From positions 2,130,001 to 2,194,000 of the forward strand of contig CP025734.1 of assembly GCA_004011035.1 (NCBI GenBank): a DNA stretch of 64,000 bases. The letters are read 5' to 3'. Position numbers and translations under genes: made by a program. Shown piece by piece: positions 1-8,338 of this stretch. The notes beneath the pieces are model-generated. The model searched no databases, was not told the DNA's origin, and worked only from the letters and a program-made list of their open reading frames with translations. Numbering within the stretch: the stretch's first letter is position 1; every line of letters begins with the position of its first letter. Origin of the DNA: Bdellovibrio sp. qaytius (GTDB lineage: Bacteria > Bdellovibrionota > Bdellovibrionia > Bdellovibrionales > Bdellovibrionaceae).

Positions 1-495
1 AGTACGACCAAGATCTACAACGATCGCGCCTTTTTCAACACGACGTGCGATACCAGAAGCCACTTCACCTTTGCGTTCTTCGAATTCAGAGAAAATAATT
101 TCGCGTTCAGCATCGCGAACTTTTTGTAAAATAATTTGTTTCGCTGTTTGCGCAGCAATACGACCTAAATCGCCAGATTCTAATTTAATACCGATTGAAT
201 CGTCTAATTGCGCACCTGGATCAAGTTTTAAAGCTTCATCTAAAGGAATTTCAACTTCTTCATCAATAAATTTTTCGCGTTCAACAACTTCTTTAAATTC
301 GTAAAGTTCGACTTCACCAGTCTCTTCGTTGTATTGCGCTTCGATTTCACGGTAAGTACCGTATTTTTTTCTAGCAGCAACAAGCATCGCTTGTTTAACA
401 GCATCAACGATAACAGCTTTATCGATACCTTTGTCTTTACCAACTTGATCGATAACTTTCGATAGATCGTTTATGTTTAATACATTATCTGCCAT
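1..495 (-). CDS. nusA: Transcription termination/antitermination factor NusA, N-terminal part (cut by window edge)
   Basis: NusA binds RNA polymerase and modulates pausing, termination and antitermination. The visible 165 codons start MADNVLNINDLSKVIDQ and cover the polymerase-binding N-terminal domain, with the conserved ARKKYG segment. They then enter the S1 domain (ASGIARRVEKGAIVVDLG). The rest lies beyond base 1. The ATG at 495 follows an AGAGGA ribosome-binding site. It lies 63 bases after rimP on the same strand, the usual rimP-nusA order. A small hairpin (516-530, TCAACC/GGTTGA) sits in that gap. Identity is secure; the gene is partial only because the window ends. Confidence 0.95.
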   Translation of the reverse strand, partial: MADNVLNINDLSKVIDQVGKDKGIDKAVIVDAVKQAMLVAARKKYGTYREIEAQYNEETGEVELYEFKEVVEREKFIDEEVEIPLDEALKLDPGAQLDDSIGIKLESGDLGRIAAQTAKQIILQKVRDAEREIIFSEFEERKGEVASGIARRVEKGAIVVDLGRT

Positions 496-558
496 AGTAT
501 CCTCTCTCTGTTTGATCAACCTCCGGTTGACCCTATTCTTCCCTAAAGATCCGTTTTA

Positions 559-1158
559 TTAAAACTTCTTCTTAGTTCCTTTAACATTCTCTTTAAAATC
601 AAAAACTAATTTGGCCTTTTGAACTAAGTTCAGCGGCACTTTTAAAGTCTCCTGTCTGAAGTCGAAAACTAAATTTTCGCCATCAACAGCTTTTAAAACT
701 TCTTCGAACTTTTTTGTTAACTGAATCGCTTTTTCTTGGGCTCCTAAAGAACCTAAGTTGGCGTCCATCTGAACAAAAATCTTTTTACCTACCACTTTTT
801 CAAAGTGGTATTTGGTTTTTAACTGACGATCTAAACCCGGGCTTGAAACTTCTAAACTGTAAGCTCCGCCGGGAACGATTTCTGGTCCGCCTTCTACATC
901 AAGCACTTCATTCAACGCACGAGCTACGTTCGAACAGTCTTCGATACCAACACCTGTTGTTACGGTGCCGTCTTCATGTGTAGTTGATGTTTGCTTATCA
1001 ATAAAGATTCTTAAAACACGCGCGTTGCCAGTACCTGATACTTCGACATCATAAAGTTCACACCCTTGTTTTTGGGCGATGTCGCTCACTATAGTTTCTA
1101 CTTTTTTTACCCAGGGCTCTGTTGAGCTTTTACCTGCGGCAATATTCTTTTGTTCCAA
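559..1158 (-). CDS. rimP: Ribosome maturation factor RimP
   Basis: RimP is a cytoplasmic 30S assembly factor. The 199-residue product carries the family signature: a CELYDVEV strand, the LRIFID strand, the DCSNVARALNEVLD helix and the SLEVSSPGLDR segment near residues 103-113, followed by the small C-terminal Sm-like domain. It is longer than the roughly 150-residue E. coli protein, because of about 15 extra N-terminal residues and a Lys-rich tail (GTKKKF). It lies directly upstream of nusA, as in most bacteria. Tandem hairpins just upstream (1202-1284) insulate it from the preceding acetyltransferase gene, so its promoter probably lies at about 1159-1200. Confidence 0.95.
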   Translation of the reverse strand: MEQKNIAAGKSSTEPWVKKVETIVSDIAQKQGCELYDVEVSGTGNARVLRIFIDKQTSTTHEDGTVTTGVGIEDCSNVARALNEVLDVEGGPEIVPGGAYSLEVSSPGLDRQLKTKYHFEKVVGKKIFVQMDANLGSLGAQEKAIQLTKKFEEVLKAVDGENLVFDFRQETLKVPLNLVQKAKLVFDFKENVKGTKKKF

Positions 1159-1201
1159 CTAACGCATTCCTTTTACTTTAACTTTTCGACCCCTTAAAAA
1201 C

Positions 1202-1225
1202 AAAAAAGACCTCAAAGGGTCTTTT
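1202..1225 (-). terminator. Second hairpin of a tandem minus-strand terminator
   Basis: Stem AAAAGACC (1204-1211) pairs with GGTCTTTT (1218-1225) across a 6-base loop. On the minus strand the stem runs into further T residues. It lies 40 bases beyond the 1256-1284 terminator and just upstream of rimP. Confidence 0.55.
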
Positions 1226-1255
1226 CGTAACCATCCATTAAAGATGGCTGAGGCC

Positions 1256-1284
1256 AAAAAAAATTGGGCTTTAAGGGCCCAATT
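1256..1284 (-). terminator. Rho-independent terminator after the GNAT gene
   Basis: AATTGGGC (1262-1269) pairs with GCCCAATT (1277-1284) over a 7-base loop. On the minus strand it is followed by an uninterrupted T tract (complement of A1256-1263). It sits 39 bases past the acetyltransferase stop codon. Confidence 0.8.
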
Positions 1285-1322
1285 CAGACTCAAAGCTATC
1301 AAATGATTGTCAGATTGGCAAT

Positions 1323-1775
1323 CTATATATGTTCTATGTATTGGAAAGTCAGAGCATCAGACCGATCAAGGTAGTAAGCTTTACGAATGCCTATTTGTTT
1401 AAAGCCTGATTTTTGATACAAGCTAATCGCAGAATGATTATGGCTGTGAACTTCTAGCAATAATGGTTTGGACGCCTTGCGACTATTGTCCTGCAATTCG
1501 CGCAAAAGTAAGCTCATAACGTTTTTACGACGAGCCCAGCGCGCTGTTCCCAAAGCCATGATCTCATAAACATCGTCATTATTACGATAAGCAATAAAAC
1601 CACAGATGCGGTCATTCTCGTCACGGCAGATTAGAAATGCTGACATCACTAGCTCAATTTGGATGTTTTCCATGGGCCAATTAAATTCAGCCTTGTTAGG
1701 TACCGAGTCATAAACTTCAAAAAACAACTCAGTCAGCTCTTTATATTCCGAAGCGGATGCGACTTTTAAAGTCAT
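1323..1775 (-). CDS. GNAT N-acetyltransferase, RimI-like
   Basis: A 150-residue acetyl-CoA-dependent N-acetyltransferase. The acetyl-CoA loop is at about residues 72-90 (IMALGTARWARRKNVM). The RimI-type segment LLLEVHSHNHSAISLYQKSG (residues 105-124) matches the LEVR-x-SN-x-A-x-LY-x-K-x-GF pattern of ribosomal-protein alanine acetyltransferases. RimI identity is an inference, since the pattern is shared with other GNATs. The ATG at 1775 follows a GGGTGGAAA ribosome-binding site and lies 35 bases inside the 3' end of the upstream gene, so the two are probably translationally coupled. A strong terminator follows at 1256-1284. Confidence 0.85.
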   Translation of the reverse strand: MTLKVASASEYKELTELFFEVYDSVPNKAEFNWPMENIQIELVMSAFLICRDENDRICGFIAYRNNDDVYEIMALGTARWARRKNVMSLLLRELQDNSRKASKPLLLEVHSHNHSAISLYQKSGFKQIGIRKAYYLDRSDALTFQYIEHI

Positions 1776-2262
1776 TTGATTTCCACCCTAGCGAGTATTT
1801 GCGTTTCAAAACCACTAGCCAAGCAATGATGGCCGGGCGGTTTTGTAATTGGCGTTCTTTGATTGTTACAAGTTCAGCGACACGAAATAAAGTTTTGAGT
1901 TCATTTCTCATCGCTTCAGCTTTTTTAGAATTATCTGGAAATTTATACGATTGCAAAAAACGCTCAACTTTTTCAGGATCAGCTTGAATATCTAACTGAT
2001 CAGCTTCACGCAAAGCCAAACAACTGAATAAATAAAACTCTTCGTTATTTTCAAAAGATTTTACCACAACCGATGAAAAATATTTCTCCATCGACTTAGA
2101 AACTTCTTCGAAAATTTTAAAATCGAAGTTAGTTCGGCCATCGCCGCCCATATCAAAAAGAAGTTCATCAACCGTAGTCACAACCCCTGCAGGTTTTTGC
2201 GCAGCTGTTGAAACTTGAAAACTAAACAAAATAGATAAAATTAAAAATAAACGAAATAACAT
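1741..2262 (-). CDS. Small exported protein of unknown function
   Basis: A 173-residue protein with a clear Sec signal peptide (residues 1-21, hydrophobic core LFLILSILFSFQV, cleavage near STAAQK). The mature part is mostly charged and probably helical (repeated EVSKSMEKY, PEKVERFL, KKAEAMRNEL segments) with no catalytic motif I recognise. It is probably periplasmic. Its last 35 bases overlap the start of the GNAT gene, so the two form one unit ending at the 1256-1284 terminator. Confidence 0.7.
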   Translation of the reverse strand: MLFRLFLILSILFSFQVSTAAQKPAGVVTTVDELLFDMGGDGRTNFDFKIFEEVSKSMEKYFSSVVVKSFENNEEFYLFSCLALREADQLDIQADPEKVERFLQSYKFPDNSKKAEAMRNELKTLFRVAELVTIKERQLQNRPAIIAWLVVLKRKYSLGWKSNDFKSRIRFGI

Positions 2263-2276
2263 ACGACCATCTTAAA

Positions 2277-2304
2277 TAAAAAAGGCCAGCTCTGTAAAGC
2301 TGGC
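2277..2304 (-). terminator. Rho-independent terminator
   Basis: GCCAGCT (2285-2291) pairs with AGCTGGC (2298-2304) over a 6-base loop. A minus-strand T run follows (complement of A2277-2283). It lies 14 bases after the stop codon of the exported protein gene at 2318-2812. Confidence 0.8.
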
Positions 2305-2317
2305 AATTGGTCATTAT

Positions 2318-2812
2318 TTAGTTTTTAATGCAAGACATCTTAAACGTAGCAAATGATTTTACTCCTGTAGGATTTGCAACTGTCAGTTCAGAGTTTTTTA
2401 AATCCATAAAGTAATGATCATAATTCTTAGGATTATTTGGGTATAATTTGGCGGTTGATGCGTCGTTCGTTTGAGTTAACCTCCAAGAATCATCGTTAAC
2501 AGTTAGCTCTTGAGACCACATTCCAGAAATGGCTTGATTCGATTGTGGCAACTTTGAATCACCATTTGTCGCCCCTTTGCCTAGCTCTGTGCCACTGGAG
2601 TTTTTGCCATCAACACATAAAGCTTTATCGGATTCTTGCAGCCATACACTGTACTTTGCTGAAGCAATTTTGTCTTGCGGACGACCTTTAATTTCAGACG
2701 ATATTATTTTTTCGCACGTGTAAACCACTTGCCCTTTTGTAGGCTGAGAGCACGGCTCCTTAGCCAAGACCTGTACTGAACATAATACGAATAACAAACT
2801 TAAAAACTTCAT
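2318..2812 (-). CDS. Small exported protein of unknown function
   Basis: A 164-residue protein with signal peptide MKFLSLLFVLCSVQVLA and predicted cleavage before KEPCSQ. The mature protein contains four cysteines (PCSQP, YTCEK, ALCVDG, MSCIKN), the spacing expected of two disulfides in a compact periplasmic or secreted beta-rich domain. No family was recognised. It is a single-gene unit with its own downstream terminator and about 100 bases of A/T-rich DNA upstream. The start is supported by AGGAGAAATTTC just before the ATG. Confidence 0.7.
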   Translation of the reverse strand: MKFLSLLFVLCSVQVLAKEPCSQPTKGQVVYTCEKIISSEIKGRPQDKIASAKYSVWLQESDKALCVDGKNSSGTELGKGATNGDSKLPQSNQAISGMWSQELTVNDDSWRLTQTNDASTAKLYPNNPKNYDHYFMDLKNSELTVANPTGVKSFATFKMSCIKN

Positions 2813-2908
2813 GAAATTTCTCCTTTAATCTGAGTACAATATATTTAAATTAAATTGTCATTCATCAAACATACCATAATTAAATCATTGATTTAAAGCA
2901 GTTAACAT

Positions 2909-2939
2909 AAAAAACCCACATCTCGCAAAAGATGTGGGT
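2909..2939 (-). terminator. Rho-independent terminator after the outer-membrane protein gene
   Basis: ACCCACATCT (2914-2923) pairs perfectly with AGATGTGGGT (2930-2939) over a 6-base loop. A minus-strand T run follows (complement of A2909-2913). It lies 31 bases past the stop at 2971. Confidence 0.85.
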
Positions 2940-2970
2940 CATCAGATTTCAGGAGTTTTTCTTTAGTAAA

Positions 2971-4137
2971 TTAGAAATTAACGCGGGCGAATAAACCCGT
3001 CGTGAAGTATTGCAATTGCTCAACCGGAGTTGAACCCGCTGCAGTTTGTCCGCTGATTTTGCTAGACATGTTGTACATGTACTTAAGATCAAAACCTGCT
3101 GACGTTCTTGCGTTAAATTCTAAATCGATACCAGCGATTAAACCTAAGTCGATCGCATGTGAAGTTCCGAATTCAGTTCCTGCTGTACCGTAAGCTGTGT
3201 TGTTGTTCGCAACATATTGACGGTAAGAGTAAGAAATCAAACCACCAATAACCGGACGAACAAAGCCACCGATAAGTTGGTACTTAGTTGATAAGATACC
3301 TTGGTATTGGTTCATATCAAAGTTAGCTGCTTTAATTTGGTTGAATGAATCAACGTATTTAGCATCCATTGTGTAGTTAGAATATAAGAACGCGCCTTCA
3401 ACTAAGAAATAGTCAAAGCGAGTACCAAAACCAGCACCTAATGCATAATTACCCTTGATCGAATCGATATCTGGGTATTGGCCAATCGCTGCTGTCGCTG
3501 TAAAATACTTTTGTTCTACAACAGGTACGATCGCATTATTATCTTCAGTTAATGCGGCACGAACTTCTTCACGAACTGCATCGCGAGTTAAAGTTTCGTT
3601 TTGATTAATGACGATCGGTTGAACTTGCGATGATGGAGCTGCTACTGGAGCAACTTGAACCGGCTGCTGTACTTGTTGTACTTGCATTGGTTGTGTTTGT
3701 TGATTTTGAAGAGTATCAAACTTATCACCGAATAAAATCGCAGCACGTTTTTTCTCGTCTTCTAAACGACTTTGCTCAAGCTTTTCAACAATCTTAGATT
3801 CAGTTCTTAATTCTTCTTCTTGGCGACCACGACGAATACCATCCGCACGTGAGTTGCTGAGTGGAGAACTTTCTACTGTTGTCTCTGGCTGTTTTTGCAC
3901 TGAAGGCTGTTGTTGCTGAGGCACATAAACTGTTTGTGTGACCACAGAACCGTTAGCAGCTTTAGCTTCTGCTTTTGGTGCATTTTGGTTAGATGTATTT
4001 TGTTGCGAATACATCTGCTCGATTTCTGAATCAACTTCAGCGTTTAATTCGTTAGCTGCGGCTGACTGGGCCTTAACTGCTTCAGCAAACATTAAGTTTA
4101 CTAAAATCGCTGCGGCGATGGTTAATGATAGTTTCAT
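2971..4137 (-). CDS. Outer-membrane beta-barrel protein with Q-rich periplasmic N-terminus
   Basis: A 388-residue exported protein. The signal peptide is residues 1-23 (LTIAAAILVNLMFAEAVKA). Residues 24-200 are low-complexity, rich in Q, E and A (TQTVYVPQQQQPSVQ), with a charged coiled-coil-like stretch near 110-150. From about residue 208 the sequence alternates as in an eight-stranded OmpA/OmpW-like barrel (FTATAAIGQYPDI, YALGAGFGTRFDYFLVEGAF). It ends GLFARVNF, the terminal Phe expected of BAM substrates. The N-terminal part may bridge the periplasm, which is an inference. A CAGGGGAG ribosome-binding site precedes the ATG. The gene has its own terminator, so it is monocistronic. Confidence 0.8.
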   Translation of the reverse strand: MKLSLTIAAAILVNLMFAEAVKAQSAAANELNAEVDSEIEQMYSQQNTSNQNAPKAEAKAANGSVVTQTVYVPQQQQPSVQKQPETTVESSPLSNSRADGIRRGRQEEELRTESKIVEKLEQSRLEDEKKRAAILFGDKFDTLQNQQTQPMQVQQVQQPVQVAPVAAPSSQVQPIVINQNETLTRDAVREEVRAALTEDNNAIVPVVEQKYFTATAAIGQYPDIDSIKGNYALGAGFGTRFDYFLVEGAFLYSNYTMDAKYVDSFNQIKAANFDMNQYQGILSTKYQLIGGFVRPVIGGLISYSYRQYVANNNTAYGTAGTEFGTSHAIDLGLIAGIDLEFNARTSAGFDLKYMYNMSSKISGQTAAGSTPVEQLQYFTTGLFARVNF

Positions 4138-4413
4138 ATATACTCCCCTGATACTTTTTTTTTAACTCTGTCTTTTTACTACAGAGAATCAAATTAGCAA
4201 CTCAAATGCCAATAAATGTAGCAATTTCAAATTCGGTGACAAAACTTGTAACTGTCGATTTTGACTGGCTTTTCACTTGGGCCAATACAAATGACCTTAG
4301 ATTCTGTTTATGAAGGAAGTTGTCGATCATTAGGCCAAGCTTGAAAAAAATACTTGAACAGCATGGTATGCTGCCATTAAGTTAGATCATCCTAATGTCT
4401 ATATATTGTCGGT

Positions 4414-4500
4414 GGCTCGGTGATGAAATTGGTAGACTTGCTAGACTCAAAATCTTGTGGGAGCAATCCCGTGTCGGTTCGATTCCGACCCGAGCCACCA
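4414..4500 (+). tRNA. tRNA-Leu (anticodon CAA)
   Basis: The acceptor stem is GGCTCGG (4414-4420) with CCGAGCC, discriminator A, and encoded CCA at 4498-4500. The T arm is GTCGG-TTCGATT-CCGAC. A long variable arm (GGGA/TCCC) marks it as class II. The anticodon loop CTCAAAA places CAA at 4448-4450. Two helices are imperfect: the D stem (ATG with CTT) and the anticodon stem (CTAGA with TCTTG) each hold one U-U mismatch. A TATATA element at 4400-4405 could be its -10, but the -35 is poor. Confidence 0.92.
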
Positions 4501-4573
4501 AATTTCTCTACCTATGTCTAAACCTGACATTTACTATTTCCGTACAGCCAAACACCCCTTAAACTTAGGGTAT

Positions 4574-5416
4574 ATGAAAAAACTTAATCAGATTCTTTGT
4601 GTTTTAAGCTTATTTGCGGTCGCTTGTTCATCTCAACCCAAAAGAACTACAGCTGCAGCCGATCAAGATGTGGATTGCAAAATCACTTCAGAAGAAATCA
4701 CAATCTGGGAGTTACAAAAACTGGCTGGCTCTAGCGAAGGGCGCGAAAAGTTAAACTGTCTTTTTAAATATAAAAGTCTAAATATCACTTCACTTCCCGT
4801 TGGCTATAGCGCCGGAACTGGTGCTGATGTATTAAAAACTTCAGCCCTGAATCACCAGACTGGCGAAAACTGGAAAGGTAAAATATTTTTTCCATCGGAT
4901 GACCCAACTATTTCTATGGGTCTTAACCGCATTAACAAAAGATCTGTGCTTGGTTTAATCGGCTTAGAACACTATGTGCCGATGGCAAGCTTTGTGACTA
5001 AAGTTGTCTACAACCACCCTTTATTGCAAGGTCACATCAGCCCAGAAAAACCTGTGGTCTTACTAAATTATACTGACCCAGTTTCAAGTGAACACGATGC
5101 CATTGAAAATCTTTTAAATAAAAATATTAAAGTTTACGATTTAATGGTTCCCGTTCTAGGTAAAGATGGCCACCAAGTTTACATTGGTAAAACTTGGAAA
5201 GGTGATTACAACAAACAAACAAAATTATTTACGGCAGAACACCCCGATCAATTAATCGCTTGGTATTTTCTTGATTTCAGTGCTGATGCTGTTACTGAAC
5301 AGCGCGCAATTTACAAACAGAAAAAGCATAAAAACATGCACGAAGATATTTTAGATTACAATCTTCACCGCATGACTCTTGATAAAACTAATGCGCTAAG
5401 AGATTACCAGTACTAA
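4574..5416 (+). CDS. Lipoprotein of unknown function
   Basis: A 280-residue protein with a lipoprotein signal (QILCVLSLFAVAC; Cys at residue 16, then SSQPKR). The mature part has a KSLNITSLPVGYSAG segment and a late DYNLHRMTLD segment. I recognise no family. The upstream in-frame extension runs into the tRNA, so I start at the ATG at 4574, directly before the signal peptide. The ribosome-binding site is weak (TTAGGG). It is followed by a gap of about 200 bases before the receiver gene, so it is probably monocistronic. Confidence 0.75.
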   Translation: MKKLNQILCVLSLFAVACSSQPKRTTAAADQDVDCKITSEEITIWELQKLAGSSEGREKLNCLFKYKSLNITSLPVGYSAGTGADVLKTSALNHQTGENWKGKIFFPSDDPTISMGLNRINKRSVLGLIGLEHYVPMASFVTKVVYNHPLLQGHISPEKPVVLLNYTDPVSSEHDAIENLLNKNIKVYDLMVPVLGKDGHQVYIGKTWKGDYNKQTKLFTAEHPDQLIAWYFLDFSADAVTEQRAIYKQKKHKNMHEDILDYNLHRMTLDKTNALRDYQY

Positions 5417-5615
5417 TTATTGTCACTCAATTGAATTTGAAAAAGCGTGAAGCTTATGACAATACGGCAAGAAGGCTCTTGTATTGATTTAAAATGTGCA
5501 TACGAACCTCCTTGGTGATATACTTACTTTAGACCAATGCTTAAATAAGTGTCAACAAACAAACCCGGACTTGATTAATTTATTCATTAGTTTCACCCTA
5601 AAGATGAGGGCATCA

Positions 5616-6017
5616 ATGACTGAACAAAACCTTAAAACTGCAAACCATAAAATTCTAGTTGTCGATGATGATGATGCTGTTCGTTTTGCTATGCAGACGG
5701 CTCTTGAGTTTGAAGGCTATGAGGTTTTTACTGCTGAAAACGGGCAAGCAGCACTTGATTTCTTACAACACGCCCCTCGCCCTTGCGTGATTCTATTAGA
5801 TCTTATGATGCCCGTTATGGATGGCTGGACTTTCGCCCTACAACTTGAAAAAGACGAAAAGCTTGCAGATATCCCTATCGTTGTTGTCAGCGCTTTTGGT
5901 GATCAAGCACAAACGATCAATGCAAAAACTATTTTTAAAAAACCTGTTAATCTGAAAGAACTTTTTGCTACGGTTAAAAAATGGTGCGCCGACAACGGTG
6001 GCATTATTCATGGATAA
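5616..6017 (+). CDS. Stand-alone response-regulator receiver protein
   Basis: A 133-residue single CheY-like receiver without output domain. The acidic pocket is VVDDDD (15-20), the phosphoacceptor is Asp62 in ILLDLMMP, the switch Ser is residue 92 (VVVSAFG), and the conserved Lys is residue 109 before Pro110. The ATG at 5616 is chosen because GAGGGC lies 4 bases upstream. A longer in-frame start at 5496 would add 40 non-conserved residues. Its stop overlaps the kinase start by 8 bases, so kinase and receiver are translationally coupled and probably partners. Confidence 0.88.
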   Translation: MTEQNLKTANHKILVVDDDDAVRFAMQTALEFEGYEVFTAENGQAALDFLQHAPRPCVILLDLMMPVMDGWTFALQLEKDEKLADIPIVVVSAFGDQAQTINAKTIFKKPVNLKELFATVKKWCADNGGIIHG

Positions 6018-7512
6018 ATTTCAACTTCTATTTGAAAATGCTCCGCATGGCATGGCCACTTTAGATACTCAAGGTCATATTCTTGAATGGAATTTACAAG
6101 CCACTCAAATTTTTGGTTTAAGAAAAGACCAATGCTTAAACCAACCCTTTAATCAAACTTTACTGACTCAATCTGCACTTAAAACTTTTAAAACTGTGCT
6201 TGAAAATATTTTGAATTCTCACTTAGCAGCAACAACGAATCACCACTTAGAATTAATGGCCCTCAGACATGACGGCACTGAGTTTCCTTTAGAACTCACT
6301 CTAACACCGATTAAAGCTCATGGTGATTTTGTAATATATGCGACTATGCGCGATCTCAAAGAAGTTCGCAAAGAAACAGAACAAGCCGAACTCGAACTTC
6401 ATAAAGCCAATATGTTTCTTAATGCCGTTGTCGAAAATATTCCTGACATGGTTTTTGTTAAAGAGGCTAAAGAATTAAGATTTACTCGCTTCAACAGAGC
6501 TGGGCTTGAGCTTTTAGGGTTTTCTCAACATGATCTTATTGGCAAAAATGATTACGATTTTTTTCCAAGAGCTGAAGCTGATTTTTTCACTAAAATGGAT
6601 CGCAATGTGCTCGACTCGAAAAGCATGATTGATATTCCTGAAGAGCCGATTCAAACAAACTTCAAAGGCCAACGCTTTTTACACACTAAAAAAGTTCCAA
6701 TCTACGATGAAAATGGAAACCCCGCTTACCTCTTAGGAATTTCTGAAGATATCACAGATCGTAAACTTGCCGAAGAAACTCAGCGCAACCTCTGGAAAGA
6801 GCAACAAGCCCGCCTTGATGCTGAAAAAGCCCTTCAATTACGCGATGATTTTATTTCAATTGCAGCCCACGAATTAAGAACTCCGCTGACGGCTTTAAGT
6901 TTACAAATTCAACTTTTAGAAAAATTTGAAACACAAATTAACCCAAATTATGCCGCCAAGTACTCAACGCTTGTGACAAGTTCTACAGAACAACTTGGGC
7001 GCTTTGAAAAGTTAGTTGAAAACTTATTAGATGTCTCGCGCGCGAGTGCCGGAATGTTAATTCTTGAAAAAAGCACCGAAGATTTGTCTGAACTTGTAAA
7101 ACAAACACTTCAAGACAATCAAACACGCTTTTTAAAAGCAAACTGCACAGTTAATCTTAGCCTTGCTCCGTCCGTTATCGGCAGTTGGGATAAATTTCGT
7201 ATCGAACAAGTGATCGTCAACTTAATCAGCAACGCTATTAAGTATGGAGCCGGCAAGCCCATTGAAATAACAACGCATATCAAAAATAAAAAAGCAGTTC
7301 TTACTATACGCGATCACGGCATTGGAATTAATCCTGAAGACCAAAAAAGAATTTTTAATCGTTTTGAACGAGCCGTCTCATTAAAAAAATACGGTGGCCT
7401 TGGTTTAGGCTTATTTATCAGCCAACAAATTATTCAAGCCCACGACGGCGAAATACGAGTGCAAAGCACTCCCCTAGAAGGTTCGACTTTTACAGTTGAA
7501 CTTCCTGTTTAG
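6010..7512 (+). CDS. PAS-PAS sensor histidine kinase
   Basis: A 500-residue kinase without membrane segments, so probably cytoplasmic. The order is PAS 1 (about 1-115), PAS 2 with a PAC-like end (about 135-255, ending YLLGISEDITDRKLAEE), HisKA with phospho-His287 (SIAAHELRTPLT), then HATPase with N box (NLISNAIKYG), G1 (IRDHGIGI), F box (FERAVS) and G2 (GLGLGLF). The start overlaps the receiver stop (ATGGATAA). Ligand or redox sensing by the PAS domains cannot be read from sequence. The gene converges on the methyltransferase gene with a 4-base gap. Confidence 0.9.
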   Translation: MDKFQLLFENAPHGMATLDTQGHILEWNLQATQIFGLRKDQCLNQPFNQTLLTQSALKTFKTVLENILNSHLAATTNHHLELMALRHDGTEFPLELTLTPIKAHGDFVIYATMRDLKEVRKETEQAELELHKANMFLNAVVENIPDMVFVKEAKELRFTRFNRAGLELLGFSQHDLIGKNDYDFFPRAEADFFTKMDRNVLDSKSMIDIPEEPIQTNFKGQRFLHTKKVPIYDENGNPAYLLGISEDITDRKLAEETQRNLWKEQQARLDAEKALQLRDDFISIAAHELRTPLTALSLQIQLLEKFETQINPNYAAKYSTLVTSSTEQLGRFEKLVENLLDVSRASAGMLILEKSTEDLSELVKQTLQDNQTRFLKANCTVNLSLAPSVIGSWDKFRIEQVIVNLISNAIKYGAGKPIEITTHIKNKKAVLTIRDHGIGINPEDQKRIFNRFERAVSLKKYGGLGLGLFISQQIIQAHDGEIRVQSTPLEGSTFTVELPV

Positions 7513-7516
7513 ATAA

Positions 7517-8338
7517 TTACGTCTCTAAATCAAAGCTTCCGGTTTTGCGAAGTTTACCTACGACTTGATCCACTTCTAATTCTTTTTCAAATTCGACGAC
7601 TAATGAGCCATCGATTAAAATTTTTGGATTAAGAGCTAATTTTAAAACCTCTTGATAAACGGGTTTTGCAGAAGGGTTTTTGCGAACATTTTTTAAATAA
7701 GTAATTACATTTGATACAACAATAAATGGGTAAAAAAACAAGAAAAAGAAAAACGCGGTCAATTTAAACTCTGAAAAATGAATGTGTTTAATTTTAAACC
7801 CAGTGAGCTTACCCATTAAGCGTAATTTTTGAATACCGATTAAAAACACATGCCCTAAATAAACTTCGTTATCTTTTACGTTTTGGTTTAACCAAATTGA
7901 ATCAACTTCATTCGGCGCCATGTAACGGTTAAATCTTTCAGACTCAGTTAATAAATAACTTAATTTACCGACGATGTTTGAATAGTTAGGCGTGGTTACA
8001 ATCAGTGTTCCACCCATTTTAAGAATTTGCGAAAAGTTTTTTAAACTTTTCAACTGATCAGAAAAATGCTCAATGCCCTCTTGGCATAAGATCATATCAA
8101 CAGAATCTTTTTCTAATGGCAGCCCTGTCATCGCATCGGCTTTAGTGCACTTTAAACCTGAGTATTTAAAAAATTCAGGAAACAAATCAAAAGGTAAAAC
8201 CTTAATGCCCCAGCCTTTTTCATTTAAATACTGTGAAATCACGCCCGACCCTGCCGGAAAATCCACAACAGTTTTACCCTTAAAGAGGGATTCGTTTTTA
8301 TTTACATAGGCTTTGAAAATTTCTTTAAAATCTCTCAT
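7517..8338 (-). CDS. Class I SAM-dependent methyltransferase
   Basis: A 273-residue methyltransferase of the Methyltransf_11/12 type. Motif I is VVDFPAGSG (residues 24-32), an acidic motif II surrounds KADAMTGLP, and motif IV is MILCQEGIEHF, with post-motif GGTLIVTTPNYSN. A hydrophobic stretch (FFFFLFFYPFIVVSNVI, about residues 195-212) may anchor it to the inner membrane. The start overlaps the upstream glycosyltransferase stop by 4 bases (ATGA), so the two form an operon. By context the pair may modify a surface glycan or lipid, which is an inference. Confidence 0.8.
   Translation of the reverse strand: MRDFKEIFKAYVNKNESLFKGKTVVDFPAGSGVISQYLNEKGWGIKVLPFDLFPEFFKYSGLKCTKADAMTGLPLEKDSVDMILCQEGIEHFSDQLKSLKNFSQILKMGGTLIVTTPNYSNIVGKLSYLLTESERFNRYMAPNEVDSIWLNQNVKDNEVYLGHVFLIGIQKLRLMGKLTGFKIKHIHFSEFKLTAFFFFLFFYPFIVVSNVITYLKNVRKNPSAKPVYQEVLKLALNPKILIDGSLVVEFEKELEVDQVVGKLRKTGSFDLET

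Noticed and set aside
4457-4573. N-terminal extension of the lipoprotein starting inside the tRNA
   Set aside because: A clear lipoprotein signal starts at 4574, and the extension would be encoded by tRNA sequence.
5496-5615. N-terminal extension of the receiver protein
   Set aside because: No ribosome-binding site and no receiver similarity; the ATG at 5616 has GAGGGC at good spacing.
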